Notes: a model not told the origin generated them from the letters alone. A DNA stretch of 64,000 nucleotides from DUOA01 sp012839095 (GCA_050951505.1 JBMNJE010000013.1:150577-214576), one strand, 5' to 3'; positions 26,654 through 36,106 are shown, counted from the first letter of the stretch. Numbers and translations: made by a program.

Positions 26654-27871
26654 TTATACCTGTACCCCATCCTTTACCTTCATGGAAGAGAATATAGTCT
26701 CATACCGCTGTTCTGATTCGCCTTGCACAGCCTGGTCCTTATCATCAGCGTCGCTGAGCTCCTTGACATAGCAGCGTCTCTTTTTGTGCTGCTGGCCGGT
26801 AAAATGTTTCCACTGAGACCTTACCTTGAGGTTGCTCTCAAGCTGCGGATTCAAATGTGCCACCTTGATGCCGTTTTTCCAGCAGGCCTCCGCCATGGCC
26901 TTCATAAGCAGGCTGTTGACGCCCTTTCCCTGAAGATCCGGCCGGACTGCTACCAGAAGCAGGTCAACACTGTTATTCACCCTAAGGGCTCTGAGCATGC
27001 GTATAAATCCGAGGGGCAGCAGCTTCCCTTTGGTCTTCTGAAGAGTTTTTGCCAATGAAGGAAAGCCCAGGCTGAAAGCGGCCAGCTTGTCATCCTTGTC
27101 CAGCACAATATTCACGAAATCCGGATTTACCACGCTGAAATACTGTTTGACATAGAATTCAACCTGTTCATCATTTAAGGGAACTACATTGTATAAATCC
27201 TTGTATGCCTCATTTATGGTATCAAAAATTGCTTTGGCATAGGGTAGAATCTGTTTGGGCTTGTCGAAGGTAATGGTCCTGAGCTGATTCTTCTCCTCAA
27301 TCAATTCAGCCACCTTAAGGATATTGTCATTCAGTTTTTCCGGTACCTCCAGGATGTATTCATACCAGTCAACATCCTTTTTGTAGCCCATCAATTCCAT
27401 GTACCTGGGATAGTAGGGATAGTTATAGAGAGTGGTAAAGGTGCCCACCTCATCAAATCCTTCTATGAGCATTCCTTCCCTGTCCAAATCACAGAAGCCC
27501 ATGGGACCCTGTATCCCGGTCATCCCTTCCTGCCTGGCCCAGTCTTCCACCAGCCCCAGCAGGCATCTGACTACCTCCGGATCGTCAATAAAATCCAGCC
27601 ATCCAAATCTTGCATACTTACGATTCCATTTCTCAATGGCACGCCGGTTGATTATTCCCGCTATTCTGCCTGCCATCCTGCCGTTCTTGTAGACCAGCCA
27701 ATATTTGGCCTTGCAGTACGAAAATGCCGGATTCCTGTCCCACCTTAAGGTGTTCATTTCGTCCGCCCGCAGCGGAGGAATCCAATAGGGATTGTTTTTG
27801 TACAGCTGAAACGGAAATTCCACAAACTTTTTCAGCTGTCTTTTGGTTTTGACTTCGACAACTGTTAACAA
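26654..27871 (-). CDS. GNAT-fold N-acetyltransferase-like protein
   Basis: 405 residues. The C-terminal half has a GNAT acyl-CoA-binding signature (VAVRPDLQGKGVNSLLM near 310-326) followed by AHLNPQLESNLKV. The N-terminal half (about 1-150) has FPFQLYKNNPYWIPPL and QGPMGFCDLDREGMLIEGF, as in a widespread family of paired GNAT-like proteins without assigned substrate. Start is TTG 27871, 7 bases after GGGGGG. It lies 27 bases downstream of the ComB-family gene and is probably in the same operon. Confidence 0.8.
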   Translation of the reverse strand: MLTVVEVKTKRQLKKFVEFPFQLYKNNPYWIPPLRADEMNTLRWDRNPAFSYCKAKYWLVYKNGRMAGRIAGIINRRAIEKWNRKYARFGWLDFIDDPEVVRCLLGLVEDWARQEGMTGIQGPMGFCDLDREGMLIEGFDEVGTFTTLYNYPYYPRYMELMGYKKDVDWYEYILEVPEKLNDNILKVAELIEEKNQLRTITFDKPKQILPYAKAIFDTINEAYKDLYNVVPLNDEQVEFYVKQYFSVVNPDFVNIVLDKDDKLAAFSLGFPSLAKTLQKTKGKLLPLGFIRMLRALRVNNSVDLLLVAVRPDLQGKGVNSLLMKAMAEACWKNGIKVAHLNPQLESNLKVRSQWKHFTGQQHKKRRCYVKELSDADDKDQAVQGESEQRYETIFSSMKVKDGVQV

Positions 27872-27898
27872 TACGCATCCCCCCTTTTTTTGCTGATA

Positions 27899-28633
27899 TC
27901 AGGCCTGTACACCGTCCAGTTTCTTAATAACCCCATCCTTGTAAACTGCAACAATCGGAGCGGCATTCAAGGTCAGACAATATTCAATGTCATCCGCCAG
28001 GCCGCATTCCATCATTCTCTTGTAGTGCAGACTGTGTTTAATCACCTTGTGCAAGTCATCAGCGCATTGCTTGTACATATACTCGGATACAACAGCCAGA
28101 TCGCCCAAATCCAGGTGTTCCACCCTGTCTCTCAGCCTGTGGATCACAGCTCCGGCTGTTACGATATCATCCAGGGAAAACTGTCCGTCGGTACCGGCAC
28201 AAATGAAGGCGGCATCATCTTCCTGTTCAGCGAGGTATTCTGCCACTGCATCCACATTGGACAGACTGCAGATGATCACATCTTTGGCATCCATAGCCCT
28301 TCTTACCGCCCGGGTGCCGTTGGTAGTTGTCATCAGCAGTGATTTGCCCGAAACCTGCTCTTCAGTGTACTCCAAGGGTGAGTTGGAAAGATGGAATCCT
28401 TCTACTGGCTGAATATTTCTCTCTCCGCACAGCAAAAAGGAATCTTTTTCGTAGTTCTTGGACATGGCAATCACTTCTTCGACTTCCACTGCAGGAATTA
28501 CCTCCTTGCAGCCATTGGCCAGAGCAGCAAGTATGGTGCTGGTAGCCCGCAGTACATCGATAATTACCGCAGTTTTGTCCTTAAGTTCCTTATCTGATAC
28601 ACTGTCGGGAGTGGCGTAAACATTAAGCTTCAT
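27899..28633 (-). CDS. ComB family 2-phosphosulfolactate phosphatase-like protein
   Basis: 244 residues, full family length. VIIDVLRATSTILAAL (24-39), LCGERN (about 69), SPLEYT, TTTNGTRAVRRA (about 101-112) and FICAGT are ComB-family motifs that form the magnesium-dependent active site. ComB acts in coenzyme M synthesis in archaea. The physiological substrate in non-methanogenic Clostridia is unclear, and no other coenzyme M gene is present. ATG 28633 has TGGAGGC upstream. Confidence 0.88.
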   Translation of the reverse strand: MKLNVYATPDSVSDKELKDKTAVIIDVLRATSTILAALANGCKEVIPAVEVEEVIAMSKNYEKDSFLLCGERNIQPVEGFHLSNSPLEYTEEQVSGKSLLMTTTNGTRAVRRAMDAKDVIICSLSNVDAVAEYLAEQEDDAAFICAGTDGQFSLDDIVTAGAVIHRLRDRVEHLDLGDLAVVSEYMYKQCADDLHKVIKHSLHYKRMMECGLADDIEYCLTLNAAPIVAVYKDGVIKKLDGVQA

Positions 28634-28739
28634 AGATTAGCCTCCATCTGTTTGTTTACTCAATTATAGCACAGAACAAATATTCAGTCGAGATATCGAT
28701 TATTATGTATATAGTATATATTTATATATTCTTCTGCCT

Positions 28740-29276
28740 TTACCTGCCAAAAATCAGGGCACAGACGGCAACTGACACAGCAAAGCCTGTAATATCGGCA
28801 ATCAGGCCTGCCGCCAGTATATACCGGCTGTCCCTGTGCCCCACTGAACCCAGATAGATGCTGACAGCATAAAATGTGGTTTCGGTGGAACCCATCATTG
28901 TGGATGCCGTTCTTCCTATGAAGGTATCCGGACCGTAAATTTTCAGTAATTCAGCAAGAATGCCGATGGAAGCCGAACCGGACAAGGGCCGCATCAGGGC
29001 CAGGGGCAGGACTTCAGGCGGAATGCCCAGCCTGCCTGCTGCCGGTGCCAGTATTCTTATCATAAGCTCCATTGCACCGGAAGAGCGGAATACGCCGATG
29101 GCCACCAGCATGGCCACCAGGTAGGGCAGAATGCGGATGACTGTTGTGAAGCCCTCCTTTGCCCCTTCCACAAAGACTTCGTACACCGGTATTCCTTTTA
29201 AAAAGCCATACCCCAATACAAATACAATGAAAAGGGGGATGGCCAGCTGAGACAAACTCTTAAGTACTACTGTCAT
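28740..29276 (-). CDS. spmB: Spore maturation protein B
   Basis: 178 residues, highly hydrophobic with a nucleoside-transporter gate (Gate) fold. PLSGSASIGILAELLKIYGPDTFIGRTASTMMGSTETTFY is the conserved membrane core. SpmA and SpmB are involved in spore core dehydration. It starts 13 bases after spmA and forms the usual two-gene operon. Confidence 0.95.
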   Translation of the reverse strand: MTVVLKSLSQLAIPLFIVFVLGYGFLKGIPVYEVFVEGAKEGFTTVIRILPYLVAMLVAIGVFRSSGAMELMIRILAPAAGRLGIPPEVLPLALMRPLSGSASIGILAELLKIYGPDTFIGRTASTMMGSTETTFYAVSIYLGSVGHRDSRYILAAGLIADITGFAVSVAVCALIFGR

Positions 29277-29289
29277 ATCTGCCTCCTTA

Positions 29290-29874
29290 TTAGTAAAAAC
29301 GCTTTAATATAAGAGCAGCTGTAATGCCGGCTGCTGCGGAGCATATTGTGGCTGCCAGAGTGGTACCGATGATCTCTGCAGGGCCGGTTGAACCCGCTGC
29401 GCTTCGAAGGGCAATAACCGTAGTGGGTATGATCTGTACGGAAGCAGTATTTAAGACAGTGAACAGACACATGGCATCTGACGGCGCGCCCTTGTTTCTG
29501 TTGACCTTCTGCAGTTCCTTCATTGCACTGATTCCCAGGGGAGTGGCAGCATTGCCCAGTCCCAGCATATTGGCAATTATATTCATGGACATGGCGCCCA
29601 TTGCAGGGCTTCTGACAGGTACATCGGGAAAGAGTATCTTAAGGAGCGGAGCCATTCTTCCGGAAACAGCCTTCACCAGGCCGGATTTTTCTGCCACCCG
29701 CATTATCCCAAGCCATAGACTGTATATCCCAATCAAAGCAAAGCCCAGCTCCACAGCATACTTTGCGCTGTCAAAGGCTGCCTGGACAGTCTGCTCCAGC
29801 CTTCCCGTAAATACAGCCGCCAGGAAACCGCCCGCTATCAGAATGAGCCAGATAATATTAACCAAGTATCTCAC
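29290..29874 (-). CDS. spmA: Spore maturation protein A
   Basis: 194 residues with four to five membrane segments and the Gate-domain core SPAMGAMSMNIIANMLGLGNAATPLGISAMKELQ (about 90-124, quoted in part: MLGLGNAATPLG). It works with SpmB in spore core dehydration and heat resistance. The start is GTG 29874 with a modest AGG-rich upstream sequence. It is the first gene of spmAB and is divergent from abrB. Confidence 0.95.
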   Translation of the reverse strand: MRYLVNIIWLILIAGGFLAAVFTGRLEQTVQAAFDSAKYAVELGFALIGIYSLWLGIMRVAEKSGLVKAVSGRMAPLLKILFPDVPVRSPAMGAMSMNIIANMLGLGNAATPLGISAMKELQKVNRNKGAPSDAMCLFTVLNTASVQIIPTTVIALRSAAGSTGPAEIIGTTLAATICSAAAGITAALILKRFY

Positions 29875-29989
29875 CTGCCTGCACCTGTCCTAATAGATGA
29901 ATATGAGCTGATATTTATCCATAGAACCGGTTTGCTGAAGGGCAGGAAAATAGGCACACAATTCTTTTTTTGGAAAAAATCTTTTTTTG

Positions 29990-30018
29990 TTGACTTTTAT
30001 TTCAATTATTGGTAAAAT
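29990..30018 (+). promoter_or_regulatory. Sigma-A promoter of abrB
   Basis: TTGACT (29990-29995), 17-base spacer, TAAAAT (30013-30018), about 45 bases before the start codon. Confidence 0.75.
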
Positions 30019-30034
30019 ATTTGTTGTAATAAGC

Positions 30035-30041
30035 TGTCGAA
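30035..30041 (+). promoter_or_regulatory. 0A box downstream of the abrB promoter
   Basis: Exact TGTCGAA, placed about 17 bases past the -10. In B. subtilis Spo0A~P represses abrB through 0A boxes just downstream of its promoter; the arrangement is the same here. Confidence 0.75.
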
Positions 30042-30065
30042 TTTTGCAAATAAAGGAGGGGGAAG

Positions 30066-30314
30066 ATGAAATCTACAGGAATTGTAAGAAAAGTCGATGA
30101 ACTGGGCAGAGTAGTAATTCCCATAGAGCTTCGCAGAACTTTGGATATCGAAGAAAAGGATGCCCTTGAGATCTACGTTGACGGCGAACATATAGTACTT
30201 AAAAAGTATGCCCCGGCCTGCATTTTCTGTGATGATGCGCGGGATGTTATCCAATACAAAGGAAAAAACATTTGCAAAAATTGCTTAAATGACATGGGCA
30301 ATAAACAATTTTAA
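30066..30314 (+). CDS. abrB: Transition-state regulator AbrB
   Basis: 82 residues. An N-terminal swapped-hairpin AbrB/SpoVT DNA-binding domain (1-50) has GIVRKVDELGRVVIPIELR and LEIYVDGEHIVLKKY. The C-terminal part carries CIFC...CKNC (about 54-75), a zinc-ribbon-like pair found in clostridial AbrB proteins. AbrB represses post-exponential genes; Spo0A~P probably relieves this through the 0A box at 30035. AAAGGAGGGGG precedes ATG 30066. It is divergent from spmA and convergent with rsmI. Confidence 0.96.
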   Translation: MKSTGIVRKVDELGRVVIPIELRRTLDIEEKDALEIYVDGEHIVLKKYAPACIFCDDARDVIQYKGKNICKNCLNDMGNKQF

Positions 30315-30360
30315 ACATAAGTTCTGCATTTTATGCGGTCAATTGTCCGTTAGAATCATA

Positions 30361-30388
30361 AAAGCAGCCTGAGGGCTGCTTTTTTTTA
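30361..30388. terminator. Bidirectional terminator between abrB and rsmI
   Basis: AAAGCAGCC-TGAG-GGCTGCTTT followed by T residues on the plus strand, with A residues on the other flank. Confidence 0.85.
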
Positions 30389-30405
30389 CAGGCTTTGCTG
30401 CCTTT

Positions 30406-31260
30406 TTAGTCGGGAAGATCCAGGCCTATGCTGAAGGGATAAACCTGTGACTTGGGAATTTTCCTGTCTCTTGCTACCTGCTTTACCGCTTCATTTTTGC
30501 TCAGTCCGGCCCGGAGGTATTCCTTCAGATGTTCTTCCACGGTCAAATCAGAAAAGCTCTTTTGCTGCAGAGTCTCGTCTGCCCCTTCCACAACCAAAGC
30601 AAACTCACCCCTGGGAGTTCGGTCCTGATAATAGTTCACCGATTCCGCAAGGGACATTCTGAGTACCTCTTCGTATATTTTCGTCAGCTCCCGTATTATG
30701 GCAATTCTTCGGTCTCCCAGTACATCCAGCATATCTTTAAGCAGGGAACTCAGCCGATGAGGTGCTTCATAAAGAATAATGGTGCGGCTTTCCCTTTGCA
30801 GCAAACGGAGTCTCTCCAGGCGTGCTTTTTTGTTCCGGGGAAGGAAACCTTCAAAAACAAAGCGTTGGGTGGGAAGTGAGGAGAGGACCAGGGCGGACAG
30901 GGCAGCAGTCGGTCCGGGAACAATTGTAACCCTGATGCCGGCCTCATAGGCCAGGGATACCAAATCTGCCCCCGGGTCGGAGATTCCGGGCATTCCTGCG
31001 TCAGAAACCACAGCCACCCGGCAGCCTTCCTGCACCAGGGAAATGATTTCCGGTCCCCTTTGCTTTTTATTGTGTTCATGGTAACTGATCAAGGGTTTGG
31101 ATATTTCATAATGATTCAAAAGCTTCAGGGTATGCCGGGTATCCTCTGCGGCAATATAATCGGCTTCTTTCAGTATTCTGAGCGCTCTCAGAGTGATATC
31201 CTCCAAATTTCCTATGGGCGTTGCACAAAGATAAAGACAGCCCTGGTCTGTCGCAGACAT
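30406..31260 (-). CDS. rsmI: 16S rRNA (cytidine1402-2'-O)-methyltransferase
   Basis: 284 residues, a tetrapyrrole-methylase-fold enzyme that 2'-O-methylates C1402 of 16S rRNA. Motifs are LCATPIGNLEDITLRAL (11-27), AAEDTRHT, VVSDAGMPGISDPG (about 84-97), and VPGPTAALSALVLSSLP. ATG 31260 has GGTGGAAG upstream. It follows the tRNA methyltransferase gene by about 57 bases, the yabB-yabC order of Bacillus. Confidence 0.96.
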   Translation of the reverse strand: MSATDQGCLYLCATPIGNLEDITLRALRILKEADYIAAEDTRHTLKLLNHYEISKPLISYHEHNKKQRGPEIISLVQEGCRVAVVSDAGMPGISDPGADLVSLAYEAGIRVTIVPGPTAALSALVLSSLPTQRFVFEGFLPRNKKARLERLRLLQRESRTIILYEAPHRLSSLLKDMLDVLGDRRIAIIRELTKIYEEVLRMSLAESVNYYQDRTPRGEFALVVEGADETLQQKSFSDLTVEEHLKEYLRAGLSKNEAVKQVARDRKIPKSQVYPFSIGLDLPD

Positions 31261-31317
31261 ATGTATCTTCCACCTTTTCTGATGTTTTGCTTAACAGGGG
31301 CACAAGTAAAGCTAAGC

Positions 31318-32058
31318 TCAGGCCAAATGATAAATTTCTTTCAGTTCATGGGTATACTGCATGTTCTCATCATAAATGATAAGCGGCGGCATCCATTTAA
31401 GGAAGGGCTTCCCATGAAAAACCGCCTCAATTAAGACCAGATTGGGTGCTTTATGTATCTGCGGGTGAACCAGGCGGATTCGCTTTGGTTCCAGGCGATA
31501 CTGACGCATGCCTGTGAGTATGTCCATCAGGCGATCAGGCCTGTGCACCATGGCAAAGCGTCCCCCGAAACAAAGGAGGCCTGAAGCCGCTTTCAGAACA
31601 TCCTCCAGGGTGCAGAAAATCTCATGCCTGGCAACAGCCATATCGTCTTCCGGGTTGAGTATTCCGCTGCCTGCCTTTTTATACGGCGGATTGGAAACGA
31701 CAAGGGTAAACCTGCCCTTCCCCAGCATATCCGGTGCATCCTTCAAATCCCCGGCGATTATCCTTACGCGGGATTCCAGGCCATTCAACATGATGCTTCT
31801 GCCTGCCATTTCCACCATGTCAGGCTGAATTTCCACGCCTGAAATCTGAGCATCCTCCATGCGGCCGGATAGAAGAATGGGCACAATACCCGTTCCCGAG
31901 CCTAAATCCACTACCCTGTCCCCTTTTCTGATTCCTGCAAAATGGGACAGCAGCACGGCATCTGTCCCAAAACAAAATTTTCTGGTATTCTGTATAATCT
32001 TCAGACCCCTGAATTGAAGGTCATCGATTCTTTCAAACTCCCTCAGCTGGATTTTCAT
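31318..32058 (-). CDS. tRNA1(Val) (adenine37-N6)-methyltransferase-like protein
   Basis: 246 residues of class I SAM methyltransferase. The SAM site is VVDLGSGTGIVPILL (about 48-62), with the acidic SGVEIQ strand after it, and VVSNPPY (about 123) is the N6-adenine methyltransferase motif. It matches the YfiC/TrmN6/YabB family. The modified tRNA cannot be read from sequence. ATG 32058 has GGGGAGATC upstream. It is adjacent to rsmI as in Bacillus. Confidence 0.88.
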   Translation of the reverse strand: MKIQLREFERIDDLQFRGLKIIQNTRKFCFGTDAVLLSHFAGIRKGDRVVDLGSGTGIVPILLSGRMEDAQISGVEIQPDMVEMAGRSIMLNGLESRVRIIAGDLKDAPDMLGKGRFTLVVSNPPYKKAGSGILNPEDDMAVARHEIFCTLEDVLKAASGLLCFGGRFAMVHRPDRLMDILTGMRQYRLEPKRIRLVHPQIHKAPNLVLIEAVFHGKPFLKWMPPLIIYDENMQYTHELKEIYHLA

Positions 32059-32110
32059 TATACTGATCTCCCCGTACAGTTTAAGGCTTCAAAAACCACA
32101 CCGCTCCGAT

Positions 32111-32869
32111 TTACTTGCTGCCTGCTCCCAAGGCAGCCGCAAAATCTTCCATTTCCTGCAGGCTGAGGAATGCACCCGGCTTCAGGTATTTTACTGTGCC
32201 ATCCCTGTCTATCATGTAATTTGCCGGTATACCCCTCTGACGATATACAGCCCATACGGAATCATCCCGATCAAGAAGCACGGGGAAGGTATATCCCTCC
32301 TGCTCCACAAACTTGCGGGCTCTTTCCTCAGCTCTGCTGCTGTTGTTTATACCCTGATTTTCCGTCATATTGGAGTTGACTGCCAGAATAACAACATCCT
32401 CATTTTTATATTTTTCATAAAAGGCCTGCATATGCGGCATTTCTTCCCGGCAGGGAGGACACCAGGTGGCCCAGAAGTTCAGGAAAACTATCCTGCCTTT
32501 AAAATCGGACAAACGGACCTTGTTGCCTTCCAGATCTTCCAGTTCAAAATCCACTATAGGAGCATCCACCACCCCATAGTAGTATCCCTCTAAAAGCTCT
32601 TCAGGACTTACAGCATTGTCCTGTGTTTCATCCTCCGGCTCCTCTTTATCTTTATTTAAACCCGGATCCGGCTCTTCTGTCACTTCATTTGAACCCTGGC
32701 CGGGATTTTTGTCCTCTTCGGCCTGCTTTCCTTCAGTATTCTGAACCAGCCCGTCTGTTTCCCCATTCTTAGCTGCATCTGTACAGGCAGCAAGCATCAT
32801 GGTAAACACTGCAATTAAAAGCAAACCCGGCAGCATCCTGCGAAAGAACTTTGCGGTCAATCCATTCAC
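32111..32869 (-). CDS. TlpA/ResA-like thiol-disulfide oxidoreductase lipoprotein
   Basis: 252 residues. Signal peptide with lipobox LAAC (about 26-29), then a Glu/Asp/Pro-rich linker (about 32-95), then a thioredoxin fold. ATWCPPC (about 133-139) is the redox-active CxxC motif, and GIPANYMIDRDG contains the cis-Pro. It is tethered outside the membrane and is expected to reduce or exchange disulfides, with electrons from the adjacent CcdA. Start GTG 32869 has GAGG only 2 bases upstream; TTG 32860 is an alternative. It lies 23 bases downstream of ccdA on the same strand. Confidence 0.9.
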   Translation of the reverse strand: MNGLTAKFFRRMLPGLLLIAVFTMMLAACTDAAKNGETDGLVQNTEGKQAEEDKNPGQGSNEVTEEPDPGLNKDKEEPEDETQDNAVSPEELLEGYYYGVVDAPIVDFELEDLEGNKVRLSDFKGRIVFLNFWATWCPPCREEMPHMQAFYEKYKNEDVVILAVNSNMTENQGINNSSRAEERARKFVEQEGYTFPVLLDRDDSVWAVYRQRGIPANYMIDRDGTVKYLKPGAFLSLQEMEDFAAALGAGSK

Positions 32870-32892
32870 ATCCTCGTGTATTTATTATTGTA

Positions 32893-33585
32893 TTAGTAAT
32901 ATGCCAAAATAGCAAAAAGATTAAAGTATATCATCAAACCGATTATAATGAGAATAATCCCGCTTACCTTCTTAATTAATCCCATGTAACGGTTAATTAT
33001 TTTCAAGTATTTCCATAAATATCGGATTCCGATGGACAGGGCTAAAAACGGCAGCCCCAGTCCCATGGCATATACGGCCAGCAGCAGCATTCCCCTTGAT
33101 ACAGTTTGGGCATTGGCTGCAAGAATCAGTACAGAGGTCAATATAGGGCCGATACAGGGAGTCCATCCCATGCTGAAACCCATGCCAATCAGCAGGGAGG
33201 ACAGGAAACCCTTCCTCTCCGGGCGCAGCTGCAGCCGCCTTTCATAGTTCAGAAAGCGGATGGGAATCCATCCTGCATGGAACAACCCGAATAATATAAT
33301 CAGGATTCCGCTGATCCGCCGGATTGAGTGCTGATGTCTCAGTAAATAGGACCCCAGTTTAGTAGCAGCAGCACCCAGCAGCACAAAAACTATGGTAAAG
33401 CCCGCAACAAATGCAAGTGAGTTAATAATAAGGCTTTTACGGGCCCTTTCATCCCTGGACATTGCTTCCGCCGATTGGCCGGTCAGATAGGTCATATATG
33501 CCGGTATAAGCGGCAGTACACAAGGGGACAAAAAGGAGGCCAGGCCCTCCAGGAAGACGGAAATAAAGTATATCCCATCCTTCAA
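32893..33585 (-). CDS. ccdA: Cytochrome c biogenesis protein CcdA
   Basis: 230 residues with six membrane segments. The paired redox cysteines are in FLSPCVLPLIPAY (segment 1) and MGWTPCIGPILTS (segment 4), the CcdA/DsbD signature. It transfers reducing power across the membrane from cytoplasmic thioredoxin to extracellular thiol proteins such as the following TlpA-like lipoprotein. Start TTG 33585 has GGAGG 8 bases upstream. Confidence 0.95.
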   Translation of the reverse strand: MKDGIYFISVFLEGLASFLSPCVLPLIPAYMTYLTGQSAEAMSRDERARKSLIINSLAFVAGFTIVFVLLGAAATKLGSYLLRHQHSIRRISGILIILFGLFHAGWIPIRFLNYERRLQLRPERKGFLSSLLIGMGFSMGWTPCIGPILTSVLILAANAQTVSRGMLLLAVYAMGLGLPFLALSIGIRYLWKYLKIINRYMGLIKKVSGIILIIIGLMIYFNLFAILAYY

Positions 33586-33670
33586 GTCTTACACCTCCGG
33601 CTAATTTTTCCTTAAAGGCTTACTTATAAGGTAACCTGATTCCACACAAAAGAAACAAAACAGCAGGCAC

Positions 33671-33702
33671 AAAAAGAAACGTGACCGGGAAATCCCCGGC
33701 CA
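33671..33702 (-). terminator. Terminator downstream of the SpoIID-SH3 gene
   Basis: Minus-strand hairpin GTGGCCGG / CCGGTCAC, loop GGATTTC, then GTTTCTTTTTG, about 110 bases past the stop at 33815. Confidence 0.75.
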
Positions 33703-33814
33703 CCTCAAAATTCATCCTGCTGATAAATGTTTATGACACTAATTTTATGTTTATTCTTTTCTGCTTATATATACCGGCAGTTCTGACTTCTCATGCACTT
33801 TCCCAGAGAAGCTG

Positions 33815-36106
33815 CTACAGTTTTAGATAATCACCATGTACATAACCGGTCAGGCTTCCGTATCGGATGCGGTACCATTTGCCGCTTGTGCCCAGTATCT
33901 CAACCTTGGTATTTCGCAAAAGGCCGCCTATGACCTTGTAGCCGGTACCTGCTCCGGATCGGACATTGAGAGAGCTTGCTGTTACAACAGCCGTTCTGCT
34001 TGCGCCGCCTCTGCCCGATTCGGGAGGAGCTGCATTGCCGCCGGCATTAAGTACAGCCCTGGTTTTAGGCCCCACCACGCCGTCAACTTCCAGGCCGTGG
34101 GCCTTTTGGAAAGCACGAACCGCACTGAGTGTCTTGGAGCCGAAGCTGCCGTCTACCGCACCACAGTTAAAGCCCAGTTGATTAAGCATCTGCTGCAGTA
34201 TTTTCACCTGACTTCCTTTGCTTCCCTTCCTTAAGGTTACGGTGAGAGGAGTGGTTGCTGCAGGCGGCGGGGTCTGGCTTTCCTCCAGCTTGATATAGGA
34301 GCCGTGCACATACCCGCTTATGCCATTATAGGTGATCCTGTACCATTCTCCCACTTTCTCGTGTATTTTCACCTTTTTGCCCTTAAGGACCATACCCACC
34401 TTATGGTTTTTGGTTCCGGGGCCGCTCCTGATATTAAGAGCGGAAGCAGTAACAATACCGTATCTCTCCTGTTCCGGAGGAAGGGCCGGGTCTGTCGGCG
34501 GTGATCCGGGATCATCTGATGGAGGAGGACTGGGCTCGGATGATTCGAGTACAATGTATTTCTTGCTGGAATATCCGGTCAGGCTGCCTGTTTTTATCCT
34601 GTACCATTCACCGGACTCTCCGATTATTTCTACTTTGGTATTGTTGGTAAGAGAACCAATCACCTTATACTGGGTTCCTGCTCCCTGCCTTACATTCAGG
34701 GAAGTATTTACCTTAACCCTGCCATAAACTGCCGGCTCAGGGCTAGGTGCGGGGCTCGGAGTAGCTGTCGGCTCAGGTTTCGGAGTGGCCGTCGGTTCAG
34801 GCGTTGGTTCAACCGTTGGTTCGGGAACCAGTTCGGGATCCTGCGGAGCTTCGACATCCAGGGTAACCAGGTTTGTGCCCGGAAAATAGAAGTCCAGTAT
34901 CTGAACATAGGACATTTTTTCATTTGATGCCATGTACTGGGCTCCATACTGGCTCATTCCCACACCATGTCCATAGCCGCCGCCTTTGAGCACAAAGCTG
35001 TCCCCTGTGTCCTCAACCGTGAACAGGAGGCTGTACAGATTCAGGAATGACCTGGTGTTGCCCTTGGTAAGGGAAACCGTTTCCTCTATGGTTTCCACTG
35101 CACCACCGGATTTCTTTTTGACATCCAGTATTACTGTCAGCTGCCCGTTATCCAGCCTGCCGCTGTCATTGTGATTCACAATCAAATTCTTAAGGCTTTT
35201 TACCTGAATATCCGAATTTGTTGTGCTGTATCCCTTCTTTTCAAGAGAGCTTTTGACTGCGTCCCTGATCTTTGTCTGAAGGCTGGAATCCACCGGGGTC
35301 TTGGCATATGTAACAGTCCAGCTTGCTCTCTTATTGGCAGGGTTAGCTACATCGTAGGGATCAGGTTTGACCAGCAGATAGGGGTAGTCCACTGAAAAAA
35401 TGTTGCCCGATCTCTCCGTGATGCCTCCATTGCTGGCAGAATAAAAGGTCTGGGCAAAATTGTTTCCATACATCAGGGTCTGCCCCCTGGTGGCATCTAC
35501 TGCCTTAATGCAGTTGACCTTGGATTTGTTGTAACCCATATATACCTGGCTGTATTGTGTATCCACCAGATCGTAGGAATACTTTTTTCTGGCCTTGATC
35601 TTGTCTGCTGCAAAAGTACGGGCTGCCACAGCCTGTGCCTTCAATGCCTCCATAGGCCAGCTGTCAGCCATTTCATATGGAACAACCCCATAGAGGTACA
35701 ATTCAAGATTGACATGATTGATAAGACTTATGCTGCCTCCGTCCACCTTAAACTCCATGTCACCGGGATAATTGACCCAATTGTAACTGGTATTGTTTAT
35801 CCTCAAGGTGCCATAGCTCTGCTGCAAGGTAAAACCAGAGCCCAAAGACCAGCTTTTTGATCCATCGGTCAGAACAAGACTGCCCTTTTCTAGACGGACA
35901 GTGTATTCTTTCTGTTCCAGCTTTATAGACGGATTCCCCTTAACAGCATGATCGCCTTGTACTGTGAAGGCAATTGATGTCTTTGACCCCATGGAAGTAA
36001 GCGAGACGCGTATTGTGTTGTAATTATCTGCTGCATATGCCGGTTTAACCCATATAAAGTTCAGGGCTACCAGGAAGCTGACTAAAATTGCCAGAAACCG
36101 GCGCAT
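33815..36106 (-). CDS. SpoIID/LytB-domain wall protein with SH3 and peptidoglycan-binding modules
   Basis: 763 residues. Signal peptide 1-25 (AYA|AD). SpoIID/LytB amidase-enhancer/transglycosylase domain at about 100-410, with YLYGVVPYEM, ALKAQAVAARTFA and GYGHGVGMSQYGAQ. A Pro-Glu-Pro-Thr linker follows (about 420-460), then bacterial SH3 (about 465-520), Pro-rich linker, SH3 (about 545-605), PG_binding_1 (about 625-690, KILQQMLNQLGFNCGAVDG), and SH3 (about 705-763). True SpoIID is about 350 residues, so this is a cell-surface relative. ATG 36106 has GGTGGTGAGG upstream and an 0A box lies about 50 bases before it. Confidence 0.93.
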   Translation of the reverse strand: MRRFLAILVSFLVALNFIWVKPAYAADNYNTIRVSLTSMGSKTSIAFTVQGDHAVKGNPSIKLEQKEYTVRLEKGSLVLTDGSKSWSLGSGFTLQQSYGTLRINNTSYNWVNYPGDMEFKVDGGSISLINHVNLELYLYGVVPYEMADSWPMEALKAQAVAARTFAADKIKARKKYSYDLVDTQYSQVYMGYNKSKVNCIKAVDATRGQTLMYGNNFAQTFYSASNGGITERSGNIFSVDYPYLLVKPDPYDVANPANKRASWTVTYAKTPVDSSLQTKIRDAVKSSLEKKGYSTTNSDIQVKSLKNLIVNHNDSGRLDNGQLTVILDVKKKSGGAVETIEETVSLTKGNTRSFLNLYSLLFTVEDTGDSFVLKGGGYGHGVGMSQYGAQYMASNEKMSYVQILDFYFPGTNLVTLDVEAPQDPELVPEPTVEPTPEPTATPKPEPTATPSPAPSPEPAVYGRVKVNTSLNVRQGAGTQYKVIGSLTNNTKVEIIGESGEWYRIKTGSLTGYSSKKYIVLESSEPSPPPSDDPGSPPTDPALPPEQERYGIVTASALNIRSGPGTKNHKVGMVLKGKKVKIHEKVGEWYRITYNGISGYVHGSYIKLEESQTPPPAATTPLTVTLRKGSKGSQVKILQQMLNQLGFNCGAVDGSFGSKTLSAVRAFQKAHGLEVDGVVGPKTRAVLNAGGNAAPPESGRGGASRTAVVTASSLNVRSGAGTGYKVIGGLLRNTKVEILGTSGKWYRIRYGSLTGYVHGDYLKL

